From assembly GCA_032027085.1 (NCBI GenBank), contig JAVSMS010000001.1, positions 3,245,126-3,309,125 on the forward strand: DNA of 64,000 nucleotides, given 5' to 3'. Positions within the stretch are counted from its first letter, which is position 1. The number at the start of each line of letters is the position of its first letter. Of the stretch, positions 24,509 through 34,368 are shown one piece after another. Below the pieces are notes generated by a model. The model did no database searches, was not told the DNA's origin, and saw only the letters and a program-made list of their open reading frames with translations. Origin of the DNA: Pseudorhodoplanes sp. GTDB taxonomy: Bacteria > Pseudomonadota > Alphaproteobacteria > Rhizobiales > Xanthobacteraceae. The position numbers and the translations under genes are program-made.

Positions 24509-25177
24509 ATGACCGATTTTGCGACGATGCGGCGGATGATGGTCGATGGCCAGGTCCGGCCCAGCGACATCACCGATCCACGCCTGATTGACGCGATGCT
24601 CGACATTCCGCGGGAGGAATTCCTGCCCGCCGGCAAGGCTAGTCTCGCCTATCTCGATCAGGATTTGCCGGTCGGCGGCCCCGGAGAGGGCATTGTTCGC
24701 CGTCTGCTGAAGCCGATGGTGCTCGCCAAGATGATCCAGGCCCTGGACCTTGATGAAGAGGACCGGGTCCTGGATGTCGGATGCCTGACCGGCTACTCCT
24801 CTGCAATCCTGAGCCGCCTGGCTGGCTCGGTTGTCGCGCTCGATGAGGACACGTTCCTGCTAAGCGAGGCGCGTACGGCATTGGGACGCGTGGCGGCGCC
24901 GAATGTCCGGGTTGTGCAGGGCCGGCTGGTAGATGGTTACGCGGCCGAGGCGCCTTATGACGCCATTCTGGTCAACGGCGCGGTGGAGATACCCCCCGAA
25001 GCCCTGTTCAGGCAGCTTCGCGAGGGCGGGCGGCTGATCTGTATTCAGGGCCGCGGTCCGGCGGCCAAGGCCATGCTTTACCGCTTGGATCTGGGGGATG
25101 TGGGCGGCCGGCCAATTTTTGACGCCACGGCACCGGTTTTGCCGGGCTTTTCCCTGCCGCCGGCCTTCGTTTTCTAG
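24509..25177 (+). CDS. protein-L-isoaspartate O-methyltransferase-like protein
   Basis: The 222-residue PCMT-family protein has an N-terminal MVDGQVRPSDITDPRLIDAM, the segment LLKPMVLAKMIQAL and a SAM motif VLDVGCLTGYSSAIL. The first part differs from active repair enzymes (QDLPVGG where they have the substrate loop), so it may not repair isoaspartate. It lies directly upstream of tolC, an arrangement typical of alphaproteobacteria. The start was chosen at 24509 because the family begins MTDF..MR.MMVDGQ; the frame extends upstream to 24392. Confidence 0.85.
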   Translation: MTDFATMRRMMVDGQVRPSDITDPRLIDAMLDIPREEFLPAGKASLAYLDQDLPVGGPGEGIVRRLLKPMVLAKMIQALDLDEEDRVLDVGCLTGYSSAILSRLAGSVVALDEDTFLLSEARTALGRVAAPNVRVVQGRLVDGYAAEAPYDAILVNGAVEIPPEALFRQLREGGRLICIQGRGPAAKAMLYRLDLGDVGGRPIFDATAPVLPGFSLPPAFVF

Positions 25178-25286
25178 CTCCGCCGCCACCTGTATCTCTT
25201 TGGTCGCATTCCCCTAGTTTTTTTCCCGGGGGGTCGTCAGGGCTTTCAAACCGCCCGCGTCCGGCTATAGGGTAATGAGGGGCTTC

Positions 25287-25318
25287 CGTGTTGCGAGTCT
25301 TGCAAGACTCACAACACG
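25287..25318. promoter_or_regulatory. 32-bp near-perfect palindrome before tolC
   Basis: CGTGTTGCGAGTCTTG (25287-25302) is the inverse of CAAGACTCACAACACG (25303-25318) except for one base pair, with no loop. It ends 26 bp before the preferred tolC start, inside the possible leader. It suits a dimeric repressor operator or a strong leader hairpin. Confidence 0.6.
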
Positions 25319-25343
25319 ATGGGGCTTGGGCGGAGCGCTGGGA

Positions 25344-26744
25344 ATGAGGGTGGTGAGAGGGGGCGGGTGGATTTTGGCGGCGGCGGCTTTGTCCGTCGCT
25401 GCACTGCCGGCTAGCGCCGATACAATCGAGACAGCCCTCGTTCAGGCCTACCAGAACAATCCGCAGATCAATGCGCAGCGGGCCCTGGTCCGCGCGACTG
25501 ACGAAAATATTCCGCAGGCATTGTCTGGTTACCGCCCGAGGATCAGCGCGACGGCGACTTATGGCGCGCAGTATATTGACAGCAAGACAACAACCACGAC
25601 CGCCGGCGGCCAGAATGTCGTCGTCAACCAGCAAGGCTGGAATGATCCGCGCAGCGTCGGCGCCACGCTGAGCCAGACATTGTTTAACGGGTTCCAAACA
25701 GGTAACCGGACCCGGCAGGCCGAAAGCCAGTCTTCCGCAGCGCGCGAAACCTTGCGGGTCATTGAGCAGACCGTCCTTCTCGATGCCGCGACGGCTTTCA
25801 TGAACGTTTTGCGCGACAGCGCCACGCTCGATCTGCAACGGCGCAACGTCGAGGTGATTCAGGAACAACTGCGCCAGACCCGCGACCGCTTCAATGTCGG
25901 CGAAGTGACGCGCACCGACGTGGCGCAGGCTGAATCGCGCGTCGCCGCGGCGCAATCGCAGATGCTGGCTGCGCAATCCAATCTCGCGACCTCCAAAGCC
26001 GCCTATCGCCGCATCATCGGCGTCGATCCGGGCCGCCTGAGCGCGGGAACCCCGGTCGACCGGTTGTCGCCACGCACGCTCGCCCTCGCGATCTCGCAGG
26101 GGCAGGCGGAAAATCCGTCGGTCACCGCGGCGGAATACGGCGTCGACGTCGCCGCGCTGCAGGTGAAGGTCAACGAAGGCGCGCTCTATCCCGTTGTCAC
26201 CGTGCAGGCGAGCGCGCAGCAAAATTACGATTCTTCGGTCAACAGCTCGCGGCAATTTGCAGGCGCGGTGATCGGTCAGGTCACCGTGCCGATCTATCAG
26301 GGCGGTTCTGAATTCTCGCTGATCCGTCAGGCCAAGGAAACAGTCAGCCAGAAACGGCTGGAACTGGCGCAGAACCGGGATCAGGCGCGAGCCAATGTCG
26401 TCCAGTCCTGGGCGCAGCTCGATGCGGCCAAGGCACAGATCGAGGCGACCAAGGCGCAAGTCGCCGCCGCCGAAATCGCGCTCAACGGCGTGCGCGAAGA
26501 AGCGCGCGTCGGTCAGCGCACCACGCTCGACGTTTTGAACGCGCAACAGGAACTCGTGAACGCGCGCGTGGCCCTCGTCACCGCGCAGCGCGACCGCGTC
26601 GTGGCATCCTACACCTTGTTGTCGGCGGTCGGGCGGTTGTCGATCCCGGTTCTCGGCCTGCAGGTGCCGCTCTACGATCCGATGGTGCACTATCAGCAGG
26701 TTCGCGACGCTTGGACCGGGGTGCGGACGCCTGACGGAAAATAA
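25344..26744 (+). CDS. tolC: TolC-family outer-membrane efflux protein
   Basis: The protein has 466 residues from ATG 25344, which follows GGAG and gives a normal signal peptide (MRVVRGGGWILAAAALSVAA, cleaved near PASA-DT); an ATG at 25275 would add 23 residues. The two-fold TolC repeat is visible: TIETALVQAYQNNPQINAQR near the N-terminus, and FNVGEVTRTDVAQAESRVAA echoed by REEARVGQRTTLDVLNAQQE. It forms the trimeric exit duct for type I secretion and RND pumps. An RND adaptor and pump lie 18 kb away without their own outer-membrane gene and may use it. Confidence 0.92.
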   Translation: MRVVRGGGWILAAAALSVAALPASADTIETALVQAYQNNPQINAQRALVRATDENIPQALSGYRPRISATATYGAQYIDSKTTTTTAGGQNVVVNQQGWNDPRSVGATLSQTLFNGFQTGNRTRQAESQSSAARETLRVIEQTVLLDAATAFMNVLRDSATLDLQRRNVEVIQEQLRQTRDRFNVGEVTRTDVAQAESRVAAAQSQMLAAQSNLATSKAAYRRIIGVDPGRLSAGTPVDRLSPRTLALAISQGQAENPSVTAAEYGVDVAALQVKVNEGALYPVVTVQASAQQNYDSSVNSSRQFAGAVIGQVTVPIYQGGSEFSLIRQAKETVSQKRLELAQNRDQARANVVQSWAQLDAAKAQIEATKAQVAAAEIALNGVREEARVGQRTTLDVLNAQQELVNARVALVTAQRDRVVASYTLLSAVGRLSIPVLGLQVPLYDPMVHYQQVRDAWTGVRTPDGK

Positions 26745-26923
26745 CATCCGTCCCATTGTTCCGCACCGCGACATGAGGAAAGTATCCACATGTCCGGTTT
26801 TGTGTTCGATCTGAGCCATGCGATACTTCCGTTCGCACGCCACAATGGCGATTGTGGCGAATGATTCGCGTTTCCCCGCGAATCAGCGTGAGGCCGGTGC
26901 AAAAGCGGGACGGGAATGCGGCA

Positions 26924-27559
26924 ATGAGCCAGGCGGCGAAGGCACAAGAACCATCAATGGAGGAAATTCTTGCCTCCATTAGGCGCATCATCGCCGATGA
27001 CGATGTCAACAGACATGCGGCAAGCGCCGCTTCCGCGCCGCCGCCGGTCGCCGAAGCGCCACATCCTGCGGCTGTCGCTCCGACGCCGCCACCGCCTGAA
27101 CCCGAGCCCGTGCTTCAACCGACGCCAGTGTTCGAGCCGGAACCGGAGCCCGCGCCGGCGGTGGCCGAGGCCGACATCCTCGATCTCACCGAAGAAATGC
27201 GGGCGCCGACCAACGCGCCGAGTTTCCGCACCATCGACGCCCAGCCGGATGTTGTCTTCACCGAAGCGGATGCGGCTGCTGCGCGGGATGAATCCGAGCC
27301 GGATCATCTGGAAGCGGCGCGGCAGCAACTCGCCGCGAGCATGAACGAGTCGCTTCTGTCCAGCAGCACGGCGGCGGCAGTCGATTCCGCGTTTAGCACG
27401 CTGGCCCAGACCGTGCTGGTGCAGAACGCACGCACGATCGAGGACCTGGTGAAGGAGATGCTGCGGCCGATGCTGAAAGGCTGGCTGGACGACAATCTTC
27501 CCGGCCTGGTCGAGCGTCTGGTGCGTGCCGAGATCGAACGCGTCTCGCGCGGCCGTTAG
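26924..27559 (+). CDS. popZ: PopZ-like polar organising protein (DUF2497)
   Basis: The 211-residue protein has the conserved N-terminal helix PSMEEILASIRRIIADDD, a long Pro/Glu-rich acidic linker (about residues 35-100) and the conserved C-terminal helices TIEDLVKEMLRPMLKGWLDD and NLPGLVERLVRAEIERVSRG. This is the PopZ/DUF2497 layout: a condensate-forming scaffold that anchors chromosome origins at the poles of alphaproteobacteria. Its place between tolC and valS agrees. The frame extends upstream to 26852, but homology starts at MSQAAKAQEP. Confidence 0.88.
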   Translation: MSQAAKAQEPSMEEILASIRRIIADDDVNRHAASAASAPPPVAEAPHPAAVAPTPPPPEPEPVLQPTPVFEPEPEPAPAVAEADILDLTEEMRAPTNAPSFRTIDAQPDVVFTEADAAAARDESEPDHLEAARQQLAASMNESLLSSSTAAAVDSAFSTLAQTVLVQNARTIEDLVKEMLRPMLKGWLDDNLPGLVERLVRAEIERVSRGR

Positions 27560-27689
27560 GCGCAGCCTTGCCGCCCCGGCAGACGCCGATGCTCCTGGCG
27601 CTGCGATCCTCTTTCTTGACTTTTGAACAGTTGCGCCCGGGTGAGCGACGATATCGTCGCCGCAGTCCATTTGATTCGGAGGAAAACAA

Positions 27690-28643
27690 ATGGCTGCCCG
27701 CATTGTGCGTCAACGCCCCCTGGCATGGATGTTCGGCCTGCTGATTGCCGTGATCGCCGCCACGCTCGCACCGCAAGCGGCGGTCGCCCAGGCGATCGGC
27801 GGGTTGGAATTCTTCGGTGACAGCAACAGCGACGACGGCAATGCATGGCGCATCAGCGGCAAGGTTTTTCCCGCAAGTCCACCCTATTGGCAGGGCCGTT
27901 TCGGCGACGGGCCGGTCTGGTCCGAGCTGCTGCGCGACCGCCTCGGCATCGCTCCCGGCCGCTATGCCAATCATGCCGTCGGCGGGGCCTATACCGGACG
28001 CGGCAACCGCGTGTCGGACATTGCGCCCGGCACCAAGCTCGGGGAGGCAATGCAGAAGACCGGCCTGCTGTCGCAGGTTGATGCTTACCTCGCGTCCGGC
28101 AAGAAGCCGGCGACCGACACTTTGTTTGTCGTCTGGGCGGGCGACAACGACTATGACGCCGTGGACCGGATCGATCCGCAGGCGGTCGGGCGCGCCATCG
28201 CCAATATCGAAGAGACAGTGCGCCGGCTTGCGGCAGCAGGGGCTGCGCAATTCATGGTGGTCAATATCAACGAGGATCTCGTCTTTCCGGACGGTCGGGT
28301 CGCCAATGCGCAGGTATGGAACAAGGCCAATGCGGTGGATCACAATGCACGGCTGATCAAGGTGATCAAAGCCTTGCGCAACCAACTCAATGTACCAATC
28401 TTTCTGTTCGATAGTGCCGCTGTGACGCGGGCTATTTCCGCAGCGCCGACCCGCTTCGGCTTTACGGAGGCGGTCCAGCCCTGCTATTCCGGCTCGATCG
28501 TCAAGCACGGACAACCCTGCCGCGACCCCGAGCGTCATGTCTTCTGGGACGGCTCGCATCTGAGCCATGCCGCCCAGAAGCTGATCGCTGATCACGCGAT
28601 GCAGGCCATCGGCAGAAGAAAGGCCGGTTTGCGGAACGACTAG
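27690..28643 (+). CDS. secreted SGNH/GDSL-family hydrolase
   Basis: The 317-residue protein has a signal peptide (residues 1-34, ending PQAAVAQA). The GDSL blocks are present: block I LEFFGDSNSDDGN (nucleophile Ser in GDS), block III FVVWAGDNDYDA (Asn in GxND) and block V VFWDGSHLSHAAQ (Asp and His). Such enzymes are esterases, lipases or acetylhydrolases; the substrate is unknown. It overlaps the convergent MFS gene by 4 bp. Confidence 0.85.
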   Translation: MAARIVRQRPLAWMFGLLIAVIAATLAPQAAVAQAIGGLEFFGDSNSDDGNAWRISGKVFPASPPYWQGRFGDGPVWSELLRDRLGIAPGRYANHAVGGAYTGRGNRVSDIAPGTKLGEAMQKTGLLSQVDAYLASGKKPATDTLFVVWAGDNDYDAVDRIDPQAVGRAIANIEETVRRLAAAGAAQFMVVNINEDLVFPDGRVANAQVWNKANAVDHNARLIKVIKALRNQLNVPIFLFDSAAVTRAISAAPTRFGFTEAVQPCYSGSIVKHGQPCRDPERHVFWDGSHLSHAAQKLIADHAMQAIGRRKAGLRND

Positions 28644-29824
28644 CTCGCCACTCTTCGGCGCAATTCTCCGACAAACCAGAACGCCAGCAGCGGCCAGAGC
28701 AGGGCCGTGATGACAAAGACCGGCACGGTTCCGTAATGGTCGACGACCGGCGCCGCGAAGGCGACGCCGATGCTCTGCCCGAGATAGAGCGCAGATGAAA
28801 ACATCGCCAAGGCGGTGGCACGCGAATCCGGCGCCATCTGTGTGGCGTTGACCTGCAAAGTGTTGTGAACCATGTGGAAGCCAAGGCCGATCACGATGAT
28901 GGCGGCGACGGCGGCCCACCAGACCGGGATGAAAGCGAGCGCGAGGTATGAGCCGCACAACATCACGCTTCCCCAGATCACAAGCCCGCTTTGTCCGAGT
29001 CGATTGACCAGCGTCTGCACATTCAGCACATAAATCATGCCGCCGGCGCCGAAGACTGCCAGCACCAGACCGACCGCGCTGAAGCTCATTTCCTGGCGCG
29101 CGTGAAGATCCGCGCCGATATAGGCGAAGGCCGCGAACATGATGGCGGCTTCCGCCAGCACCGCGAAGATCACAACGCGCGCCCAGCGCCGCGACAGCAC
29201 GTCAAGGTAGCCGGCCATCAGCCCGAATTTTCCGCCTTGGCTGCGGCCCGCGCTGCGGGTGAGCGGATTGCGCAGCAATTCGATCGCCATCGCCAGTGCC
29301 ACGACGACGAACAGCGCGGCGATGACAAAAAAGACCGCGCGCCACCCGAAATGATCGCCGATCACGCCGCCGATGATCTGGCCGCTGACCAGACCGAAAA
29401 TCTGCCCGGTGAGAAATCGCCCGAGCACGGTCTGCCGCCGTTCCCAGGGTACCGTGTCCCCGATGAACGCCATGCCCAGAGGGATGATCGTGCCCGCGGT
29501 GACGCCGCAGGCGAGCCGGGCAATACCGAGCATGGTGAGCGACTGGGCAAAGCCGCAAGCCGCCACCGCCACCGCGCACAGGGCACAGAGCAGCGTGACC
29601 ATTCCATATTTCGGAAAGCGGTCGCCGAACGGCCCGAGGAACAATTGAGTCGCGCCATGCGAGACTGCATAGGCGGAGATGATAATCGAGGCGGTTCCGA
29701 CCGTGGTTCCGACGTCGGCCGCGATTTGCGGCAGGAGCGGGTCGGCGGCCCGCACCATGGCCTGGCTGGCAAAGGCGGCCAGCGCCAGAAAGGCGATGGC
29801 ACGCGTCGGGGTTTTATTCTGCAT
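28640..29824 (-). CDS. MFS transporter, 12-helix drug/metabolite type
   Basis: The 394-residue protein has about 12 hydrophobic segments, the motif-A-like loop LFLGPFGDRFPKYGMVTLLC after helix 2, and FGLVSGQIIGGVIGDHFGWRAVFF in helix 5, which carries the antiporter-type motif. This is the drug/H+ antiporter-like branch, exporting unknown compounds. It is convergent with the GDSL hydrolase gene. Confidence 0.85.
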   Translation of the reverse strand: MQNKTPTRAIAFLALAAFASQAMVRAADPLLPQIAADVGTTVGTASIIISAYAVSHGATQLFLGPFGDRFPKYGMVTLLCALCAVAVAACGFAQSLTMLGIARLACGVTAGTIIPLGMAFIGDTVPWERRQTVLGRFLTGQIFGLVSGQIIGGVIGDHFGWRAVFFVIAALFVVVALAMAIELLRNPLTRSAGRSQGGKFGLMAGYLDVLSRRWARVVIFAVLAEAAIMFAAFAYIGADLHARQEMSFSAVGLVLAVFGAGGMIYVLNVQTLVNRLGQSGLVIWGSVMLCGSYLALAFIPVWWAAVAAIIVIGLGFHMVHNTLQVNATQMAPDSRATALAMFSSALYLGQSIGVAFAAPVVDHYGTVPVFVITALLWPLLAFWFVGELRRRVAS

Positions 29825-29967
29825 TTAATCCCCTGAAACGGGCGGGGAAGGGTCGCACGCCAAAGCCAAGCGACGGGGGCGCAGAGGGTTGTTTGCCAAC
29901 ATGTCGGCTCTCGAGGTGACCCCCACATGCCCCGCCTTCGCTTGCTTAGCGAGCCTCGGCGAGCAAT

Positions 29968-29986
29968 CTCCCCCGTGCTGGGGGAG
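29968..29986. repeat. small hairpin in the MFS/valS intergenic region
   Basis: CTCCCCC (29968-29974) pairs with GGGGGAG (29980-29986) around 5 nt. It lies in a 240-bp gap whose composition resembles interspersed intergenic repeats of Hyphomicrobiales. It has no T-run on either side. Confidence 0.35.
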
Positions 29987-30064
29987 TTCATGCGCCTTCC
30001 GGCGTTGACAGAGGAAAGGGGTCGGGCTTTGTACGGCGCTGTTCCAGATTTCAGATAACGGCAA

Positions 30065-32773
30065 ATGATTGACAAGACTTATCAGCCCACCGAGGTGGAA
30101 ACGCGCATCTCGCAAGCGTGGGAAGAGGCGGGTGCCTTCCGCGCCGGCCGTCCCGACCGCGCGGAGGCGACACCATACTGTATCGTCATCCCACCGCCCA
30201 ATGTTACCGGCTCATTGCATATGGGCCATGCGCTCAACAATACGCTGCAGGATGTTCTCTGCCGCTTCGAGCGCATGCGCGGCAAGGACGTGCTCTGGCA
30301 GGTCGGCACCGACCATGCCGGCATCGCCACCCAGATGGTGGTCGAGCGTCAGCTCATGGAGCGCCAGCAGCCAAGCCGTCGCGAGATGGGGCGCGAAAAA
30401 TTTCTCCAGCGCGTCTGGGAATGGAAAGCCGAATCCGGCGGCACCATCATTAACCAGCTCAGGCGGCTCGGCGCCTCCTGCGACTGGTCGCGCGAACGCT
30501 TCACGATGGACGAGGGGCTGTCAAAGGCGGTTCTGAAAGTCTTTGTCGAACTTTATCGCGCCGGCCTCATCTACAAAGACAAGCGGCTGGTGAACTGGGA
30601 CCCGAAACTGCTCACCGCCATTTCCGACCTCGAAGTGATGCAGGTCGAGGTGAAGGGCCATCTCTGGCATTTCAAATATGCGGTCGAGGGAATGCCCGGC
30701 ACCCACATCACGGTCGCGACAACCCGGCCGGAAACGATGCTGGGTGACACCGCCGTCGCTGTGCATCCGGAAGATGAACGCTATAAGCATCTGGTCGGCA
30801 AGAACGCCATTCTGCCGCTGGTCGGGCGCAGGATTCCGATCATCGCCGATGACTATTCCGATCCGGAAAAAGGCACCGGCGCGGTGAAGATCACGCCCGC
30901 GCATGACTTCAATGACTTCGACGTCGGCAAACGGCACAATCTGCGGCAAGTCAATATATTGACGGTCGAAGGCAAACTTGCGCTTCAAGGCAATGAGGCG
31001 TTTCTCGAGGGATTGCCGGCATCGGCAGACCTCGAAGAGACGCTGGCAATGCACGGGCTCGACCGCTTTGTGGCGCGCAAGAAGACCGTCGAGCGCATGG
31101 AAGCCAAGGGGTTGCTCGACAAGATCGAACCCAACACCCACATGGTGCCGCACGGCGACCGCTCGAATGTGGTGATCGAGCCCTATCTCACCGACCAATG
31201 GTATGTTGACGCGGCGACGCTGGCGAAGCCGGCAATGGATGCCGTGCGCCAGGACCAGACTGTCTTCGTTCCGAAGAACTGGGAAAAGACCTATTTTGAC
31301 TGGATGGAGAATATCCAGCCCTGGTGCATCTCGCGTCAGCTCTGGTGGGGGCACCAGATTCCGGCGTGGTATGGCCCGGACGGCAAGTATTTCGTTGCCG
31401 AAACTGAACAGGAAGCAAAGACCGAAGCCGCCAAGCACTACGGCAAGGATACGCCGCTGACCCGCGACGAGGATGTGCTCGACACCTGGTTCTCCTCCGC
31501 GCTGTGGCCGTTCTCGACGCTCGGCTGGCCGGACGAGACGAAAGAACTCAAGCGCTATTACCCGACCAATGTGCTGGTCACCGGCTTCGACATCATCTTC
31601 TTCTGGGTGGCCCGCATGATGATGATGGGACTGCACTTCATGAAGGAAGTGCCGTTCCACACAGTCTATATCCATGCGCTGGTGCGCGACGCCTCCGGCG
31701 CCAAGATGTCGAAGTCGAAGGGGAACGTGATGGATCCCCTCGAATTGATCGACCAGTACGGCGCGGACGCCTTGCGGTTCACGCTGGCTGCGATGGCGGC
31801 GCAGGGCCGCGACATCAAGCTGTCCAACCAGCGTGTCGAGGGTTACCGCAACTTCGCAACCAAACTCTGGAATGCCACCCGCTTCGGCGAGATGAACGGT
31901 GCGACAACTGTTCCGGGCTTCGACCCGGCATCAGCGAAAGAGACCCTCAACCGCTGGATCGCGCATGAAACCGCGAAAGCCGCACGCGAGATCACGGCGG
32001 CCATCGAAGCCTACAAATACAATGAAGCGGCGGGCGCGGCCTATCGCTTCGTCTGGAACATCTATTGCGACTGGTATCTCGAACTGGTGAAGCCGGTTCT
32101 CACCGGTCCGGATGGCGCAGCCAAGGACGAGACCCGCGCCATGGTCGCCTGGGCGCGCGACGAAATTGTCAAACTGCTGCACCCGTTCATGCCGTTCATC
32201 ACCGAAGAGCTATGGGCGGTGACAGCGTCGGCGCCGCGCGCGCAATTGCTCGCGCTCACTGCATGGCCTGAACACAGGGGATTGGCCGATCCCGCCGCCG
32301 AAGCGGAGATCGGGTGGGTGGTCGACCTGATCACGCTTATCCGCTCGCTGCGCGCAGAAATGAATATTGCGCCCGCGACGATGATCCCGCTGCAACTCGT
32401 CAGCGCGTCGGCGGAGACTAAAGCGCGCGCCGAGCGCTGGACCGACTTCATTAAGCGCCTGGCGCGCGTATCCGGCATTTCCTTCGTTGATGCGATGCCG
32501 CAGGGCGCCGTGCAGCTTCTGGTCCGTGGGGAGGTGGCGGCATTGCCGCTCAAAGGCGTGATCGATTTGACCGCCGAGAAGGCGCGGCTGGACAAGGAAC
32601 TGGCCAAGGCCGAGGCCGACATCAAGCGCGCGGATGCAAAACTCTCGAACGAGAAATTCGTCGCCAACGCGGCTGAAGAGGTGGTCGAGGAAGAACGCGA
32701 GAAGCGGCAGGAGGCCGAGGGCCGCAAGGCCAAGATCCTTGAGGCGCTCGAACGCCTCAAGGGTGCGGCGTAG
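30065..32773 (+). CDS. valS: valyl-tRNA synthetase
   Basis: The 902-residue class I synthetase has the HIGH motif in [20 protein letters not shown] (about residue 44-63) and the KMSKS motif in [14 protein letters not shown] (about 545). The editing domain contains [20 protein letters not shown], and the C-terminal coiled-coil arm (about residues 835-900) is diagnostic for ValRS. The length is normal. It charges tRNA-Val in the cytoplasm. Confidence 0.97.
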   Translation: MIDKTYQPTEVETRISQAWEEAGAFRAGRPDRAEATPYCIVIPPPNVTGSLHMGHALNNTLQDVLCRFERMRGKDVLWQVGTDHAGIATQMVVERQLMERQQPSRREMGREKFLQRVWEWKAESGGTIINQLRRLGASCDWSRERFTMDEGLSKAVLKVFVELYRAGLIYKDKRLVNWDPKLLTAISDLEVMQVEVKGHLWHFKYAVEGMPGTHITVATTRPETMLGDTAVAVHPEDERYKHLVGKNAILPLVGRRIPIIADDYSDPEKGTGAVKITPAHDFNDFDVGKRHNLRQVNILTVEGKLALQGNEAFLEGLPASADLEETLAMHGLDRFVARKKTVERMEAKGLLDKIEPNTHMVPHGDRSNVVIEPYLTDQWYVDAATLAKPAMDAVRQDQTVFVPKNWEKTYFDWMENIQPWCISRQLWWGHQIPAWYGPDGKYFVAETEQEAKTEAAKHYGKDTPLTRDEDVLDTWFSSALWPFSTLGWPDETKELKRYYPTNVLVTGFDIIFFWVARMMMMGLHFMKEVPFHTVYIHALVRDASGAKMSKSKGNVMDPLELIDQYGADALRFTLAAMAAQGRDIKLSNQRVEGYRNFATKLWNATRFGEMNGATTVPGFDPASAKETLNRWIAHETAKAAREITAAIEAYKYNEAAGAAYRFVWNIYCDWYLELVKPVLTGPDGAAKDETRAMVAWARDEIVKLLHPFMPFITEELWAVTASAPRAQLLALTAWPEHRGLADPAAEAEIGWVVDLITLIRSLRAEMNIAPATMIPLQLVSASAETKARAERWTDFIKRLARVSGISFVDAMPQGAVQLLVRGEVAALPLKGVIDLTAEKARLDKELAKAEADIKRADAKLSNEKFVANAAEEVVEEEREKRQEAEGRKAKILEALERLKGAA

Positions 32774-32775
32774 CG

Positions 32776-34368
32776 ATGCGCGCTTTGGGCGTCCGGCTGT
32801 TCGGCGCTCTTGTTCTCGCGTGCAGTTTTGCCGCGCCGGTGTCCGCGCAGCAGCGTCCGGACGACTCCTGCGCGGCGAAAATCCGCGCGGTGCTGGACGA
32901 CATTGCCGCGCAGGATCTCGATACCTCGCAAGGCCCGCCGCTCAACGCATTCCTGACGCTGAACGCCTCCGCGATCGCCCAGGCCGAGGACCTGGATCGC
33001 AAGGGCGCGCGCGGCGAACCGCGCGGGCCGCTGCACTGCGCACCGGTCGCGGTGAAGGACAATTTTGACACTGCCGACATGCCAACGACCGTGGGTTCGC
33101 TCGCGCTCGTTGGCAATCAGCCGCCGCGGGACGCGGAATTGGTGGCGCGCTTGCGGAAGGCCGGCGCCATCGTCGTCGGCAAAACCAACATGGACGAATT
33201 CGCCATGGGCATTCGTGGTCTCTCGGGGGCGGGCGGCCGTGTCGGCAACGCCTACAACGCCCGCATGAGTCCGGGGGGCTCCTCGAGCGGTTCGGGCGTC
33301 GCGGTCGGCGCGGGCTTCGTGCCACTGGCGCTCGGCAGCGACAATTGCGGTTCGCTGCGTATTCCGGCCGTTTACAACGGCGCGGTTGCGCTGCGCCCGA
33401 CGCCGGCACGCTTTTCGACCGACGGTGTATTTCCGATTGGCTTCGTCAACGGCGTGACAGGCGCCATTGCCAAGGATGTTCCAACGCTTGCCCTCGGGCT
33501 TGCGACACTGACTGATGACTGGCGCAAGGACGCCGCGAGTGCCGGCGGTGCCTTGCGCGGTAAGCGCGTCGGCGTCCTGCGCCGATACAACGGCAAGGAT
33601 CCCTGGTCGGTCGCGGACACCGACATCCGCGCGCAGGTGGCCGAAGCGATTGCGCGGATGAAGGGGCATGGCGCGCAGATCGTGGAGAATGTCTCCATCG
33701 TGGGTTTCGACGACCGGCTCGGCATCGAGTTCCTGAAGGGCTTTGCGCCCAAGGTCGATGCCATCTTTGCAAGTTATTCCGGCCCGCGGCGATCTTGGGG
33801 TGACGTCTGCACCTCCGGACTCATTCGCCCCGAGTGGACTGCAAAGCAGTGCCTGGATGCCGGCGCATCATCGCTGCGGCGGGAACGCGTGGCGGTGCGA
33901 CGCATCTCGGCCAACCGGGATCGCCTGGTGTCGCTGATGAATCGCATGAAGCTCGACGCCATTCTCTATCCCACCGATGCGCGTGGCGGCGCACGCGAGG
34001 ATATGTCGAAGGGCATCACCTGTTTCATTGCGGGCAGTTCTGGCCTGCCGTCTGCCGCATTTCCGATCGGTCTCGACGCACGCGGAATGCCGATCGGTCT
34101 CGAATTGCTGGGGCGGCCGGGCAGCGACGAGGCTTTGCTCGCCATGATGGCGGATTTCGAGGTTGCCCGCGGGCCGCTGCCGCCGGCGCGGCGCGCGCAG
34201 GGTCGCCCCGACCTGTCAACACTTGACGTCGCGGCGCAGAACAAGTTGCGTCTTACACTTGGCGAGAGGGCGTTCAAATCTCGGCATAAGCAGAGCTTGG
34301 GCGATCTGGAGCCCGCGCGCTTCCGCGCGCTGACTGAAGAGACAATTCACAACGGGAAATCGGAATGA
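32776..34368 (+). CDS. secreted amidase-signature-family protein
   Basis: The 530-residue protein starts 2 nt after valS with a signal peptide (about residues 1-24, ending APVSAQQ). It has the amidase catalytic set: Lys in VAVKDNFD, cis-Ser in PGGSSSGSGVAVGAG and nucleophile Ser in GSDNCGSLRIPA. The usual TGGS is replaced here by NCGS, but the Ser remains. Periplasmic location suggests amide or peptide hydrolysis outside the cytoplasm, not Gln-tRNA amidation. Its stop overlaps the next gene (ATGA). Confidence 0.85.
   Translation: MRALGVRLFGALVLACSFAAPVSAQQRPDDSCAAKIRAVLDDIAAQDLDTSQGPPLNAFLTLNASAIAQAEDLDRKGARGEPRGPLHCAPVAVKDNFDTADMPTTVGSLALVGNQPPRDAELVARLRKAGAIVVGKTNMDEFAMGIRGLSGAGGRVGNAYNARMSPGGSSSGSGVAVGAGFVPLALGSDNCGSLRIPAVYNGAVALRPTPARFSTDGVFPIGFVNGVTGAIAKDVPTLALGLATLTDDWRKDAASAGGALRGKRVGVLRRYNGKDPWSVADTDIRAQVAEAIARMKGHGAQIVENVSIVGFDDRLGIEFLKGFAPKVDAIFASYSGPRRSWGDVCTSGLIRPEWTAKQCLDAGASSLRRERVAVRRISANRDRLVSLMNRMKLDAILYPTDARGGAREDMSKGITCFIAGSSGLPSAAFPIGLDARGMPIGLELLGRPGSDEALLAMMADFEVARGPLPPARRAQGRPDLSTLDVAAQNKLRLTLGERAFKSRHKQSLGDLEPARFRALTEETIHNGKSE

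Noticed and set aside
26852..27703. Long minus-strand frames across popZ and other GC-rich genes
   Set aside because: They are antisense shadows caused by high GC at third positions, with His/Arg/Gly-rich translations.
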